A DNA stretch of 64,000 bases from Pycnococcus provasolii (taxonomy: Eukaryota > Chlorophyta > Pseudoscourfieldiophyceae > Pseudoscourfieldiales > Pycnococcaceae), in NCBI GenBank assembly GCA_938743325.2, contig OW568867.1:248001-312000 (forward strand), read 5' to 3'. The stretch's first letter is position 1. Each line of letters begins with the position of its first letter. The position numbers were made by a program, and so were the translations under genes. Below the pieces are notes generated by a model. It was not told the DNA's origin. It did not search any database and saw only the letters and a list, made by a program, of their open reading frames with translations. This document shows positions 37,897 to 48,404 of the stretch, in pieces.

Positions 37897-38673
37897 TGTG
37901 GATGACGCTTGGCAGACTCACATCAGAAGGAGTCAGGACCTTTTCGGTGAGCAGGCTGCTGTAGCGCCGACACCAGCGCCGCTCTGAGGACATGTTCGCG
38001 TTGAGCGGAAGCGTTGAAGCGACACCCGGTCCTGCGATCGACGACGCTGCCTCACTTGACATTGCACAACCGCCGCAACACAGGCATCTCTGATACTGAC
38101 GACGGCTTCGGCGCGTTGACACTGGCGTTTTGGGCGCCGCAGCACCATCGACGGTTGATGCCGCACCTTTGCCAGAGCCGTCCGTCAGCACTCCCACTGA
38201 GGAGGACGACGGCTTCGGCGACTTTGACGCCGCAGAACCATCGACGGTTGATGCCGCACCTTTGTCAGAGCCGTCCGTCAGCGCTCCCACTGAGGAAGAG
38301 GACGGCTTCGGCGACTTCGACGCCGCACCACCAGGACCTTCCATAGCCCCTGCAGCTGACGACGACGATCTTCGGCGACTTCGACGCCGCACCGCCTTCG
38401 TCAGTTGTCGCGACTCAACCATCAACCCCACCATCAACAGCTACCGCCGCACCACCGTCAGATGCACTCGCGCAAACGTTAAGATCCGCGCTCGCTCCTC
38501 GTGCGGTGGAACTTGCTGAGAGTGTACAAACTATTTATGATGTTGAAGGTCGATTGGTGTCTGCCGCGGACCTCCTCGTTTCAAAGTATGCGCGTACGCC
38601 CGACGAACGCGCCGCGCGTCTTGTTGCTGTGAGCACACTTGTGGCGCAGATGTCCGACAAGACATGCTTGTAA
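37897..38673 (+). pseudogene. DGFGDF-repeat gene, unit A, frameshifted
   Basis: Starts like the other copies (ATGTGGATGACGCTTGGCAG) and ends in TGC TTG TAA (TGTAA signal). In between are MFALSGSVEA-type sequence, two EDGFGDFDAA repeats and the C-terminal helical part (VELAESVQTIYDVEGRL), spread over different frames. It lacks the 10 bp (TTTGGACATA) present early in units C, D and F. Confidence 0.5.
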
Positions 38674-38842
38674 ATACTACCACTGTACCCTAGCCTCACT
38701 TGGGATTGGCGGAGATGTTTCACATTCTGTAACAATCTGTATATGTAGTCTATCCTAACTGACAAGCCGATACAGTAGAGTAGAATAAGATGGTGTGACT
38801 CTTTTTTAAAGTACCACATGAATTAGGTGAACAGTGTTTGCC

Positions 38843-39817
38843 TTACACGTCGACCTTTTGTCCGAATGGTCCATCGACGCCGGCGGGAGGCGCCTGGCCT
38901 TCGTCGTTCCAACCCAAGCACGCGATCCTTCCGTCGCGTCGAAGCGCAAGCGAGTGCCAGTTCCCCGCAGCGATTGCAACGAAGTCGCCGTCGACGCCGC
39001 CGGGAGGCGCCTGGCGGAAGCCGTTGCGTCCCCAGCACGCGATGCCACCGTCGCGTCGAAGTGCCAGTGAGTGAGCACCACCAGCTGCGATCGCGACGAA
39101 GTCGCCGTCGACGCCGCCGGGAGGCGCCTGGCGGAAGTCGTTGCGTCCCCAGCACGCGATCCTTCCGTCGCGTTGCAGCGCCAGCGAATGAGCGAAACCC
39201 GCAGCGATCGCGACGAAGTCGCCGTCGATGCCGGCGGGAGGCGCCCGGCCTTCGTCGTTGCGTCCCCAGCACGCGATGCCCCCGTCACCTCGAAGCGCGA
39301 GCGAGTGCCTGCCCCCCGCAGCGATCGCGACGAAGTCGCCGTCGACGCCGCCGGGAGGCGCCTGGCCTTCGTCGTTGCGTCCCCAGCACGCGATCCTTCC
39401 GTCGCCTCGAAGCGCAATCGAGTGAACGAAACCCGCAGCGATTGCGACGAAGTCGCCGTCGACGCCGGCGGGAGGCGCCTGGCCAATTCCGTTGTTTCCC
39501 CAGCACGCGATGCCGCCGTCGCCTCGAAGCGCAATCGAGTGAAAGTCCCCCGTATCGATTGCGACGAAGTCGCCGTCGACGCCGTCGGGAGGCGCCTGGC
39601 CGTATCCGTTGCTTCCCCAGCACGCGATCCTTCCGTCGCGTCGAAGCGCGAGCGAGTGAAACGAACCTGCAGAAATCACTCTCGACGAAAATCGCGCAAT
39701 GCGAACGCGCTCACGCTCCTTCGCAATGCGTCGTTCGCGCTGCCACGGTATGAAGGCGAGGCGGAGCGCTTCGTACGCCAACTCTCCCTCTTGGAGGAGC
39801 ACAGGGGATGCTGACAT
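38843..39817 (-). CDS. RCC1-type seven-blade propeller, unit A
   Basis: 324 residues, open throughout. An N-terminal helical cap (MSASPVLLQEGELAYEALRL..IPWQRERRIAKERER) is followed by seven 38-residue RCC1-type blades, consensus FVAIAAGxxHSLALRxDG then GIACWGxNxxGQAPPxGVDGD. Seven blades can close a beta-propeller as in RCC1/BLIP-II-type proteins. Variable tetrads after CWG, in order: SNGY, NNGI, RNDE, RNDE, RNDF, RNGF, and WNDE after CLG. The C-terminus is PFGQKVDV, and the stop TAA lies in TGTAA. No signal peptide, catalytic motif or nuclear signal stands out. Binding protein is the likely role (inference). Confidence 0.8.
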   Translation of the reverse strand: MSASPVLLQEGELAYEALRLAFIPWQRERRIAKERERVRIARFSSRVISAGSFHSLALRRDGRIACWGSNGYGQAPPDGVDGDFVAIDTGDFHSIALRGDGGIACWGNNGIGQAPPAGVDGDFVAIAAGFVHSIALRGDGRIACWGRNDEGQAPPGGVDGDFVAIAAGGRHSLALRGDGGIACWGRNDEGRAPPAGIDGDFVAIAAGFAHSLALQRDGRIACWGRNDFRQAPPGGVDGDFVAIAAGGAHSLALRRDGGIACWGRNGFRQAPPGGVDGDFVAIAAGNWHSLALRRDGRIACLGWNDEGQAPPAGVDGPFGQKVDV

Positions 39818-40712
39818 GGCAAAAACAAAATGGCAAAAAAGAAGGATGTCACGTCAGGAGACCCACCCGAACTCTAACCCTAACCTTCCTAAACCCTAAC
39901 CTTCCTAAACCCTAACACTCCTAAACCCTAACACTCCTAAACCCGAAGAAGAAAAAGGAAAAACCCGAACGGCCGCCGGACGGTGAAGTACCGGGTAGCC
40001 TGGTCGACAGAATAGGTCGAGAGACGGGAGGCAACCCGGAGGCCACCAACCCTTCTTCCCGGTCAACCCTCCCTTCCCTGCCCGGAATGGTGTGCAAGGC
40101 TTTTCCTTCCAACCGGTCCACCCCCACCACCACTCCCAACAGTCAGACAACAACTCAACACTTTCAACAACCATAATGGCGCCTCTCGCTCGCTACAACA
40201 CGCCCACCCCAGGATATACCTTGCATTGGGTAAGCTCACACCACAGCTACGAAGCCTTTCTCGCCGTCGCGCTTGCTTCTGACACAGGTCGCACAGCAAC
40301 ACCAACCAACCACCATTCATTCTCTTCGGAGGAGTTGCGGGAACGTACGTCTCGCCGTCACCGGAAAGACGGACGTATGACGTACGTACGGCCGGGCGGC
40401 GGCGGCGGCGTCGCGTCCGCAAAACCTTACTACTTGACTAATAATACTACACACGCGACGAGCCGCGACACATACGTGCGACATACATGTACGGCGCACG
40501 CGTACGCGCTTCCATGGGCTGCGACAACCAAGGAAATCAGGCAGGCGGCAATCACCTACCTGTTTTGTTGATTGGAGCGCGGCTAGTCCACACACTAGTG
40601 CTTGTCCGTCGTCGGTCACTCTTGCTCATCGTCTGCATCTCTCTTCTCTTAAGTCACAAGTCACAGTTGAGTAGTTGACGGACGGACGGAAGTTATCAAG
40701 TTCAGTGCCATC
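39818..40712. promoter_or_regulatory. Array spacer with captured 5' end of the 59.3-kb gene
   Basis: 39873-39945 is a CCCTAA/CTTCCTAAACCCTAA array. From about 39945 to 40212 the sequence matches the promoter and first codons (MAPLARYNTPTP) of the 554-codon gene at 59291, then switches abruptly to array spacer (GGATATACCTTGCATTGGG). The conserved spacer block GTCCACACACTAGTGCTTG follows near 40585. Confidence 0.7.
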
Positions 40713-41532
40713 ATGTGGATGACGCTTGGCAGACTCACATCAGAAGGAGTCAGGACCTTTTCGGTGAGCAGGCTGCTGTAGCGCCGACACCAGCGCCGCT
40801 CTGAGGACATGTTCGCGTTGAGCGGAAGCGTTGAAGCGACACACGGTCCTGCGATCGACGACGCTGCCTCACTTGACATTGCACAACCGCCGCAACCGCA
40901 AGACACAGGCATCTCTGATACTGACGACGGCTTCGGCGCGTTGACACTGGCGTTTTGGGCGCCGCAGAACCATCAAAGGCTGATGCCGCATCTTTGTCAG
41001 AGCCGTCCGTCAGCACTCCCACTGAGGAGGAGGACGGCTTCGGCGACTTCGACGCCGCAGCACCATCAAAGGTTGATGCCGCACCTTTGTCAGAGCCGTC
41101 CGTCAGCGCTCCCACTGAGGAGGACGACGGCTTCGGCGACTTCGACGCCGCACCGCCATCAGTGGTTGATGCCTCACGTTTGCCAGAGCCGTCCGTCAGC
41201 ACTCCCACTGAGGACGGCGATGGCTTCGGCGACTTCGACGCCGCACCGCCTTCGTCAGTTGTCGCGACTCAACCATCAAGTCGCCCCACCATCAACAGCT
41301 ACCGCCGCACCATCGTCAGATGCACTCGCGCCAAACGTTAAGATCCGCGCTCGCTCCTCGTGCGGTGGAACTTGCTGAGAGTGTACAAACTATTTATGAT
41401 GTTGAAGGTCGATTGGTGTCTGCCGCGGACCTCCTCGTTTCAAAGTATGCGCGTACGCCCGACGAACGCGCCGCGCGTCTTGTTGCTGTGAGCACACTTG
41501 TGGCGCAGATGTCCGACAAGACATGCTTGTAA
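40713..41532 (+). pseudogene. DGFGDF-repeat gene, unit B, frameshifted
   Basis: It has a frame with three DGFGDFDAA repeats and PSxVDAxxLPEPSVS linkers, and the C-terminal part ending TGC TTG TAA. It is split over frames: the early part reads MFALSGSVEATHGPAIDDAA, and the C-terminal part is out of phase because two bases (CG) are missing at the KIRALAPRAVEL site compared with units D and F. Confidence 0.5.
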
Positions 41533-41678
41533 TACTACCACTGTACCCTACTCACCATTTCACATTCTGTAACAATCTTGTATCTGTAGTCTATCCTAAC
41601 TGACAAGCCGATACAGTAGAGTAGAATAAGATGGTGTGACTCTTAAAGTACCACAGAATTAGGTGAACAGTGTTTGCC

Positions 41679-42656
41679 TTACACGTCGACGTTTTGTCCG
41701 AATGGTCCATCGACGCCGCCGGGAGGCGCCTGGCCTTCGTCGTTCCAACCCAAGCACGCGACATTTTCGTCGCGTCGAAGCGCCAGCGAGTGAGCGTCAC
41801 CCGCAGCAATTGCTACGAAGTCGCCGTCGACGCCGCCAGGAGGCGCCTGGCCTTCGTCGTTGCGTCCCCAGCACGCGATACCTCCGCCGCGTCGAAGCGC
41901 GAGCGAGTGGCAGTCACCCGCAGCGATTGCGACGAAGTCGCCGTCGACGCCGCCAGGAGGCGCCTGGCCTTCGCGGTTCTGTCCCCAGCACGCGACGCTC
42001 CCGTCGACTCGTAGTGCCAACGAGTGCGCAGTACCCGCAGCGATTGCGACGAAGTTTCCCGGAACGCCAGCGGGAGGCGCCTGGCCGGAGCGGTTGTATC
42101 CCCAGCACGCGATCCTTCCGTCGCGTCGAAGCGCGAGCGAGTGATAGTCCCCCGCAGCGATTGCGACGAAGTCTCCGTCGACGCCGGCGGGAGGCGCCTG
42201 GCCTTCGTAGTTGCGTCCCCAGCACGCGATGCCGCCGTCGCGTCGTCGCGCAAGCGAGTGCCTGCCCCCCGCAGCGATGGCGACGAAGTCGCCGTCGACG
42301 CCGGCGGGAGGCGCCTGGCCGTAGTTGTTGTATCCCCAGCACGCGATGCCACCCTCGCGCCGAAGCGCGATCGAGTGAAAGTCCCCCGCAGCGATTGCGA
42401 CGAAGTCGCCGTCGACGCCGGCGGGAGGTGCCTGGCCTTGGTCGTTGCGTCCCCAGCACGCGCTGCCGCCTTCGCGTCGAAGCGCAATCGAGTGAAACGA
42501 ACCTGCAGAAATCACTCTCGACGAAAATCGCGCAATGCGAACGCGCTCACGCTCCTTCGCAATGCGTCGTTCGCGCTGCCACGGTATGAAGGCGAGGCGG
42601 AGCGCTTCGTACGCCAACTCTCCGAGCAACACAGGGTCCACAGAGTGCGCTGACAT
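41679..42656 (-). CDS. RCC1-type seven-blade propeller, unit B
   Basis: 325 residues, same architecture as unit A, start MSAHSVDPVLLGELAYEALR. Tetrads after CWG: RNDQ, YNNY, RNYE, YNRS, QNRE, RNDE, and WNDE after CLG. The third blade has the rare SLARRRDG variant, also found in unit C. The stop is within TGTAA. No frame break. Confidence 0.8.
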   Translation of the reverse strand: MSAHSVDPVLLGELAYEALRLAFIPWQRERRIAKERERVRIARFSSRVISAGSFHSIALRREGGSACWGRNDQGQAPPAGVDGDFVAIAAGDFHSIALRREGGIACWGYNNYGQAPPAGVDGDFVAIAAGGRHSLARRRDGGIACWGRNYEGQAPPAGVDGDFVAIAAGDYHSLALRRDGRIACWGYNRSGQAPPAGVPGNFVAIAAGTAHSLALRVDGSVACWGQNREGQAPPGGVDGDFVAIAAGDCHSLALRRGGGIACWGRNDEGQAPPGGVDGDFVAIAAGDAHSLALRRDENVACLGWNDEGQAPPGGVDGPFGQNVDV

Positions 42657-43288
42657 GGCAAAAATAAATGGAGGATGTCACGTCAAGAAGGGACGGGACC
42701 CACCCGAACCCTAACCCTAACACTCCGTCGCGCTTGCTTCTGACACAGGTCGCACAGCAACACCAACCAACCACCATTCATTCTCTTCGGAGGAGTTGCG
42801 GGAACGTACACGTCTCGCCGTCACCGGAAAGACGGACGTGTGACGTACGTACGGCCGGGCGGCGGCGGCGGCGTCGCGTCCGCAAAACCTTACTACTTGA
42901 CTAATAATACTACACACGCGACGAGCCGCCACACATACGTGCGACATACATGTACGGCGCACGCGTACGCGCTTTTTTTTTTGGGCTGCGACAACCAAGG
43001 AAATCAGGCAGGCGGCAATCACCTACCTGTTTTGTTGATTCGAGCGCGGCTAGTCCACACACTAGTGCTTGTCCGTCGTCGGTCACTCTTGCTCATCGTC
43101 TGCATCTCTCTTCTCTTAAGTCACAAGTCACAGTTGAGTAGTTGACGGACGGACGGAAGTTATCAAGTAAGTTCAGTGCCATCATAGGGAAACGCTTGGC
43201 AGACTCACATTTGGACATATCAGAAGGAGTGAGGACCTTTTCGGTGAGCAGGCTGCTGTAGCGCCGACACCAGCGCCGCTCTGAGGAC
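42657..43288. promoter_or_regulatory. Array spacer, units B-C
   Basis: CCCTAACCCTAA near 42710. A conserved promoter-type block follows: CACCAACCAACCACCATTCA, GACGTACGTACGGCCGGGCG, ACTAATAATACTACACACGC and GTCCACACACTAGTGCTTG. In this unit the usual CATCATGTGGATG start of the plus gene reads CATCATAGGGAAA. Confidence 0.55.
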
Positions 43289-43631
43289 ATGTTCGCGTTG
43301 AGCGGGAGCGCTGAAGCGACACACGGTCCTGCGATCGACGACGCTGCCTCACTTGACATTGCACAACCGCCGCAGCACCACGGTTGATGCCGCACCTTTG
43401 TCAGAGCCGTCCGTCAGCACTCCCACTGAGGAGGAGGACGGCTTCGGCGACTTCGACGCCGCACCGCCATCAGTGGTTGATGCCGCACGTTTGCCAGAGC
43501 CGTCCGTCAGCGCTCCCACTGAGGAGGAGGACGGCTTCGGCGACTTTGATGGCGCACCACCACCAGGACCTTCCATAGCCCCTGCAGCTGACGACGACGA
43601 TGGCTTCGGCGACTTCGCTTGGGATTGGCGG
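43289..43631 (+). pseudogene. DGFGDF-repeat gene, unit C, deleted 3' part
   Basis: Begins MFALSGSAEATHGPAID, then three DGFGDF repeats in another frame. The last repeat (DGFGDFAWDWRRC) runs directly into the trailer sequence TTGGGATTGGCGGAGATG, so the whole C-terminal helical part is missing. The same deletion occurs in unit E. Confidence 0.5.
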
Positions 43632-43757
43632 AGATGTTTCACATTCTGTAACAATCTTGTATCTGTAGTCTATCCTAACTGACAAGCCGATACAGTAGAG
43701 TAGAGTAGGATGGTGTGACTCTTAAAGTACCACAGATATAGGTAAACAGTTTTTTGT

Positions 43758-44729
43758 TTACACGTCGACGTGTCCGAATGGCCCATCGACGCCGCCGGGA
43801 GGCGCCTGACCGTCGCCGTTGTCTCCCCAGCACGCGATACTGCCGTCGCGTCGAAGTGCCAGTGAGTGAGCACCACCAGCTGCGACCGCGACGAAGTCGC
43901 CGTCGACGCCGCCGGGAGGCGCCTTGCCGTCCCCGTTGTCTCCCCAGCACGCGATGCCGCCGTCGCGTCGAAGCGCGAGCGAGTGAGCCCATCCCGCAGC
44001 GATTGCGACGAAGTCGCCGTCGACGCCGGCGGGAGGCGCCTGGCCTTGGGTGTTGCGTCCCCAGCACGCGATGCCCCCGTCGCCTCGAAGTGCCAGTGAG
44101 TGAGCACCACCAGCTGCGATTGCGACGAAGTCGCCGTCGACGCCGGCGGGAGGCGCCTGGCCTTCGTAGTTGCGTCCCCAGCACGCGATGCCGCCGTCGC
44201 GTCGTCGCGCAAGCGAGTGCCTGCCCCCCGCAGCGATGGCGACGAAGTCGCCGTCGACGCCGGTGGGAGGCGCTTGGCCGTGATTGTTGATTCCCCAGCA
44301 CGCGATGCCACCGTCGCGTCGAAGCGCGATCGAGTGCCTGCCCCCCGCAGCGATTGCGACGAAGTCGCCGTCGACGCCGTAGGGAGGCGCCTGGCCTTCG
44401 TCGTTGTTTCCCCAGCACGCGATCCTTCCGTCGCGTCGAAGCGCAATCGAGTGAAAGTCCCCCGTATCGATTGCGACGAAGTCGCCGTCGACGCCGTCGG
44501 GAGGCGCCTGGCCTTCGTCGTTGTTTCCCCAGCACGCGACATTTCCGTCGCTTCGCAGAGCAAGCGAGTGAAAATAATCCGCAGAAATCACTCTTGACGA
44601 AAATCGCGCAATGCGAACGCGCTCACGCTCCTTCGCAATGCGTCGTTCGCGCTGCCACGGTATGAAGGCGAGGCGGAGCGCTTCGTACGCCAACTCTCCC
44701 TCTTGGAGGAGCACAGGGGATGCAGACAT
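43758..44729 (-). CDS. RCC1-type seven-blade propeller, unit C
   Basis: 323 residues, start MSASPVLLQEGELAYEALRL. Tetrads after CWG: NNDE, NNDE, INNH, RNYE, RNTQ, DNGD, DNGD. The last blade keeps CWG rather than CLG, and the end is shortened to PFGHVDV. Shares the SLARRRDG blade with unit B and the INNH blade with units H and I. The stop lies in TGTAA. Confidence 0.8.
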   Translation of the reverse strand: MSASPVLLQEGELAYEALRLAFIPWQRERRIAKERERVRIARFSSRVISADYFHSLALRSDGNVACWGNNDEGQAPPDGVDGDFVAIDTGDFHSIALRRDGRIACWGNNDEGQAPPYGVDGDFVAIAAGGRHSIALRRDGGIACWGINNHGQAPPTGVDGDFVAIAAGGRHSLARRRDGGIACWGRNYEGQAPPAGVDGDFVAIAAGGAHSLALRGDGGIACWGRNTQGQAPPAGVDGDFVAIAAGWAHSLALRRDGGIACWGDNGDGKAPPGGVDGDFVAVAAGGAHSLALRRDGSIACWGDNGDGQAPPGGVDGPFGHVDV

Positions 44730-45228
44730 GGCAAAAATAAATGGAGGATGTCACGTCAAGAAGAAAAGGACCCACCCGAACCCTAACCCTAACATCGCTT
44801 CTGACACAGGTCGCACAGCAACACCAACCAACCACCATTCATTCTCTTCGGAGGAGTTGCGGGAACGTACACGTCTCGCCGTCACCGGAAAGACGGACGT
44901 ATCACGTACGTACGACCGGGCGGCGGCGGCGGCGTCGCGTCCGCAAAACCTTACTTGACTAATAATAATAATACACACACGCGACGAGCCGCCACACATA
45001 CGTGCGACATACATGTACGGCGCACGCGTACGCGCTTCCATGGGCGAACCAAGGAATCACGCAGGCGGCAATCACCTACCTGTTTTGTTGATTGGAGCGC
45101 GGCTAGTCCACACACTAGTGCTTGTCCGTCGTCGGTCACTCTTGCTCATCGTCTGCATCTCTCTTCTCTTAAGTCACAAGTCACAGTTGAGTAGTTGACG
45201 GACGGAAGTTATCAAGTTCAGTGCCATC
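44730..45228. promoter_or_regulatory. Array spacer, units C-D
   Basis: CCCTAACCCTAA at about 44780, then the conserved spacer blocks up to the ATGTGGATG of the plus gene. Confidence 0.5.
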
Positions 45229-46044
45229 ATGTGGATGACGCTTGGCAGACTCACATTTGGACATATCAGAAGGAGTCAGGACCTTTTCGGTGAGCAGGCT
45301 GCTGTAGCGCCGACACCAGCGCCGCTCTGAGGACATGTTCGCGTTGAGCGGAAGCGTTGAAGCGACACCCGGTCCTGCGATCGACGACGCTGCCTCACTT
45401 GACATTGCACAACCGCCGCAACCGCAAGACACAGGCATCTCTGATACTGACGACGGCTTCGGCGCGTTGACACTGGCGTTTTGGGCGCCGGAGCACCATC
45501 GACGGTTGATGCCGCACCTTTGCCAGAGCCGTCCGTCAGCACTCCCACTGAGGAGGAGGACGGCTTCGGCGACTTCGACGCCGCAGAACCATCGACGGTT
45601 GATGCCGCACCTGTGCCAGAGCCGTCCGTCAGCGCTCCCACTGAGGAGGATGACGGCTTCGGCGACTTCGACGCCGCACCACCGCCAGGACCTTCCATAG
45701 CCCCTGCAGCTGACGACGACGATGGCTTCGGTGACTTCGACGCCGCACCGCCTTCGTCAGTTGTCGCGACTCAACCATCAAGTGCTTCCGCGGCCCCACC
45801 ATCAACAGCTACCGCCGCACCACCGTCAGATGCACTCGCGCCAAACGTTAAGATCCGCGCGCTCGCTCCTCGTGCGGTGGAACTTGCTGAGAGTGTACAA
45901 ACTATTTATGATGTTGAAGGTCGATTGGTGTCTGCCGCGGACCTCCTCGTTTCAAAGTATGCGCGTACGCCCGACGAACGCGCCGCGCGTCTTGTTGCTG
46001 TGAGCACACTTGTGGCGCAGATGTCCGACAAGACTTGCTTGTAA
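45229..46044 (+). pseudogene. DGFGDF-repeat gene, unit D, best-preserved copy
   Basis: This is the copy closest to a functional gene. From ATG 45229 the frame gives a short N-terminus with RRSQDLFGEQAAVAPTPAPL. MFALSGSVEATPGPAID and DTDDGFGALTL follow in another frame from 45335. From 45481, 187 codons are open to the end: APSTVDAAPLPEPSVS, three DGFGDFDAA repeats, an Ala/Ser/Pro linker, then NVKIRALAPRAVELAESVQT and YDVEGRLVSAADLLVSKY, ending DKTCL. A GTGAGC donor-like site (about 45289) leaves splicing possible. DGFGDF and DLFG motifs resemble clathrin-adaptor ear-binding motifs (as in aftiphilin and gamma-synergin); role inferred. The stop is in TGTAA. Confidence 0.5.
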
Positions 46045-46191
46045 TACTACCACTGTACCCTACTCACCATTTCACATTCTGTAACAATCTGTATCTGTAG
46101 TCTATCCTAACTGACAAGCCGATACAGTAGAGTAGAGTAAGATGGTGTGACTCTTAAAGTACCACATGAATTAGGTGAACAAGTGTTTGCC

Positions 46192-47166
46192 TTACACGTC
46201 GACCTTTTGTCCGAATGGTCCATCGACGCCGGCGGGAGGCGCCTGGCCTTCGTCGTTCCAACCCAAGCACGCGATCCTTCCGTCGCGTCGAAGGGCGAGC
46301 GAGTGCCAGATCCCCGCAGCGATCGCGACGAAGTCGCCGTCGACGCCGGCGGGAGGCGCCTGGCCTTGGTCGTTCTCTCCCCAGCACGCGATGCCCCCGT
46401 CGCCTCGAAGCGCGAGCGAGTGCCTGCCCCCCGCAGCGATTGCGACGAAGTCGCCGTCGACGCCGTCGGGAGGCGCCTGGCCGTGACGGTTGCATCCCCA
46501 GCACGCCATGCCACCGTCGCGTCGAAGCGCCAGCGAATGAGCGAAACCCGCAGCGATTGCGACGAAGTCGCCGTCGATGCCGGCGGGAGGCGCCCGGCCC
46601 TCGTTGTTGCTTCCCCAGCACGCGATGCCGCTGTCGCCTCGAAGCGCGAGCGAGTGCGAGTCCCCCGCAGCGATCGCGACGAAGTCGCCTTCGACGCCGG
46701 CGGGAGGCGCCTGGCGGAAGTAGTTGTATCCCCAGCACGCAATCCTTCCGTCGCCTCGAAGCGCGAGCGAGTGCCTGCCCCCCGCCGCGATTGCGACGAA
46801 GTCGCCGTCGACGCCGGCGGGTGGCGCTCGGCCGGAGCCGTTGTATCCCCAGCACGCGATGCCACCCTCGCGCCGAAGCGCGAGCGAGTGCCAGCCCCCC
46901 GCAGCGATTGCGACGAAGTCGCCGTCGACGCCGTCGGGAGGTGCCTGGCCGTACCAGTTGTTTCCCCAGCACGCGATATTGCCGTCGCTTCGCAGAGCAA
47001 GCGAGTGATGGGCACCCCCAGCAATCACTCTCGACGAAAATCGCGCAATGCGAACGCGCTCACGCTCCTTCGCAATGCGTCGTTCGCGCTGCCACGGTAT
47101 GAATGCGAGGCGGAGTGCTTCGTACGCCAACTCTCCCTCTTGGAGGAGCACAGGGGATGCTGACAT
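46192..47166 (-). CDS. RCC1-type seven-blade propeller, unit D
   Basis: 324 residues from MSASPVLL (ATG 47166; an in-frame ATG at 47184 adds MPFCLA). Tetrads after CWG: NNWY, YNGS, YNYF, SNNE, CNRH, ENDQ, and WNDE after CLG. Blade 1 uses the VIAGGAHHS form shared with unit F. Two blades end GRAPP instead of GQAPP. The stop lies in TGTAA. Confidence 0.8.
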   Translation of the reverse strand: MSASPVLLQEGELAYEALRLAFIPWQRERRIAKERERVRIARFSSRVIAGGAHHSLALRSDGNIACWGNNWYGQAPPDGVDGDFVAIAAGGWHSLALRREGGIACWGYNGSGRAPPAGVDGDFVAIAAGGRHSLALRGDGRIACWGYNYFRQAPPAGVEGDFVAIAAGDSHSLALRGDSGIACWGSNNEGRAPPAGIDGDFVAIAAGFAHSLALRRDGGMACWGCNRHGQAPPDGVDGDFVAIAAGGRHSLALRGDGGIACWGENDQGQAPPAGVDGDFVAIAAGIWHSLALRRDGRIACLGWNDEGQAPPAGVDGPFGQKVDV

Positions 47167-47385
47167 GGCCAAACAAAATGGCAAAAGAGAAGGATGTCAC
47201 GTCAGGAGACCCACCCGAACCCTAACCCTTAACACTCCTAAACCCTAACCTTCCTAAACCCTAACACTCCTAAGAGTAGCCCGAAGAAGAAAAAGGAAAA
47301 ACCCGAACGGCCGCCGGTGACCGGGAAGGCAAGGTGGAAGGCAACCGGGGTCCGGGGAGCCTGGTCGACAGATTAGGTCGATCGA
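47167..47385. promoter_or_regulatory. Array spacer D-E with second captured promoter piece
   Basis: CCCTAA/CTTCCTAAACCCTAA run (47217-47272), then sequence matching 59030-59135, upstream of the 554-codon gene (AGTAGCCCGAAGAAGAAAAAGG onward). It cuts directly to DGFGDF-gene sequence near 47380, so the usual spacer and gene start are missing in this unit. Confidence 0.65.
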
Positions 47386-48284
47386 CGCCTCACTTGACAT
47401 CGTTGCACAACCGCCGCAACCGCAAGACACAGGCATCTCTGATACTGACGACGGCTTCGGCGCGTTGACACTGGCGACTTTGACGCCGCACCACCATCGA
47501 CGGTTGATGCCGCACCTTTGCCAGAGCCGTCCGTCAGCACTCCCACTGAGGAGGACGACGGCTTCGGCGACTTCGACGCCGCAGCACCAAGGTTGATGCC
47601 GCACCTTTGTCAGAGCCGTCCGTCAGCACTCCCACTGAGGAGGAGGACGGCTTCGGCGACTTCGACGCCGCAGCACCACCAGGACCTTCCATTGTCGCTG
47701 AAGACGACGGCTTCGGCGACTTTGACGCCGCACCACCATCAGCGGTTGATGAGCCGTCCGTCGCCACTCCCACTGAGGAGGACGACCTTCTTCGACGCCG
47801 CAGCACCATCGACGGTTGATGCCGCACGTTTGCCAGAGCCGTCCGAGCACTCCACTGAGGAGGAGGACGGCTTCGGCGACTTTGACGCCGCACCACCATC
47901 AGCGGTTGATGCCTCCAGCGACTTCGACGCCGCAGCACCATCAAAGGCTGATGCCGCACCTGTGCCAGAGCCGTCCGTCGCCACTCCCACTGAGGAGGAC
48001 GACCTTCTTCGACGCCGCAGCACCATCAAAGGTTGATGCCGCACCTTTGTCAGAGCCGTCCGTCAGCGCTCCCACTGAGGAGGACGACGGCTTCGGCGAC
48101 TTCGACGCCGCACCGCCATCAGTGGTTGATGCCGCACGTTTGCCAGAGCCGTCCGTCACTCCCACTGAGGAGGAGGACGGCTTCGGCGACTTTGATGGCG
48201 CACCACCACCAGGACCTTCCATAGCCCCTGCAGCTGACGACGACGATGGCTTCGGCGACTTCGCTTGGGATTGGCGGAGATGTT
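47386..48284 (+). pseudogene. DGFGDF-repeat gene, unit E, rearranged
   Basis: No normal start. It contains about eight DGFGDF or truncated repeats (some reading DLLRRRSTI in the wrong phase) in several frames, with internal deletions. It ends in DGFGDFAWDW joined to trailer sequence, as in unit C. It is clearly not a working gene. Confidence 0.55.
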
Positions 48285-48404
48285 TCACATTCTGTAACAA
48301 TCTTGTATCTGTAGTCTATCCTAACTGACAAGCCGATACAGTAGAGTAGAGTAGGATGGTGTGACTCTTTTAAAGTACCACAGGGATAGGTAAACAGTTT
48401 TTGC

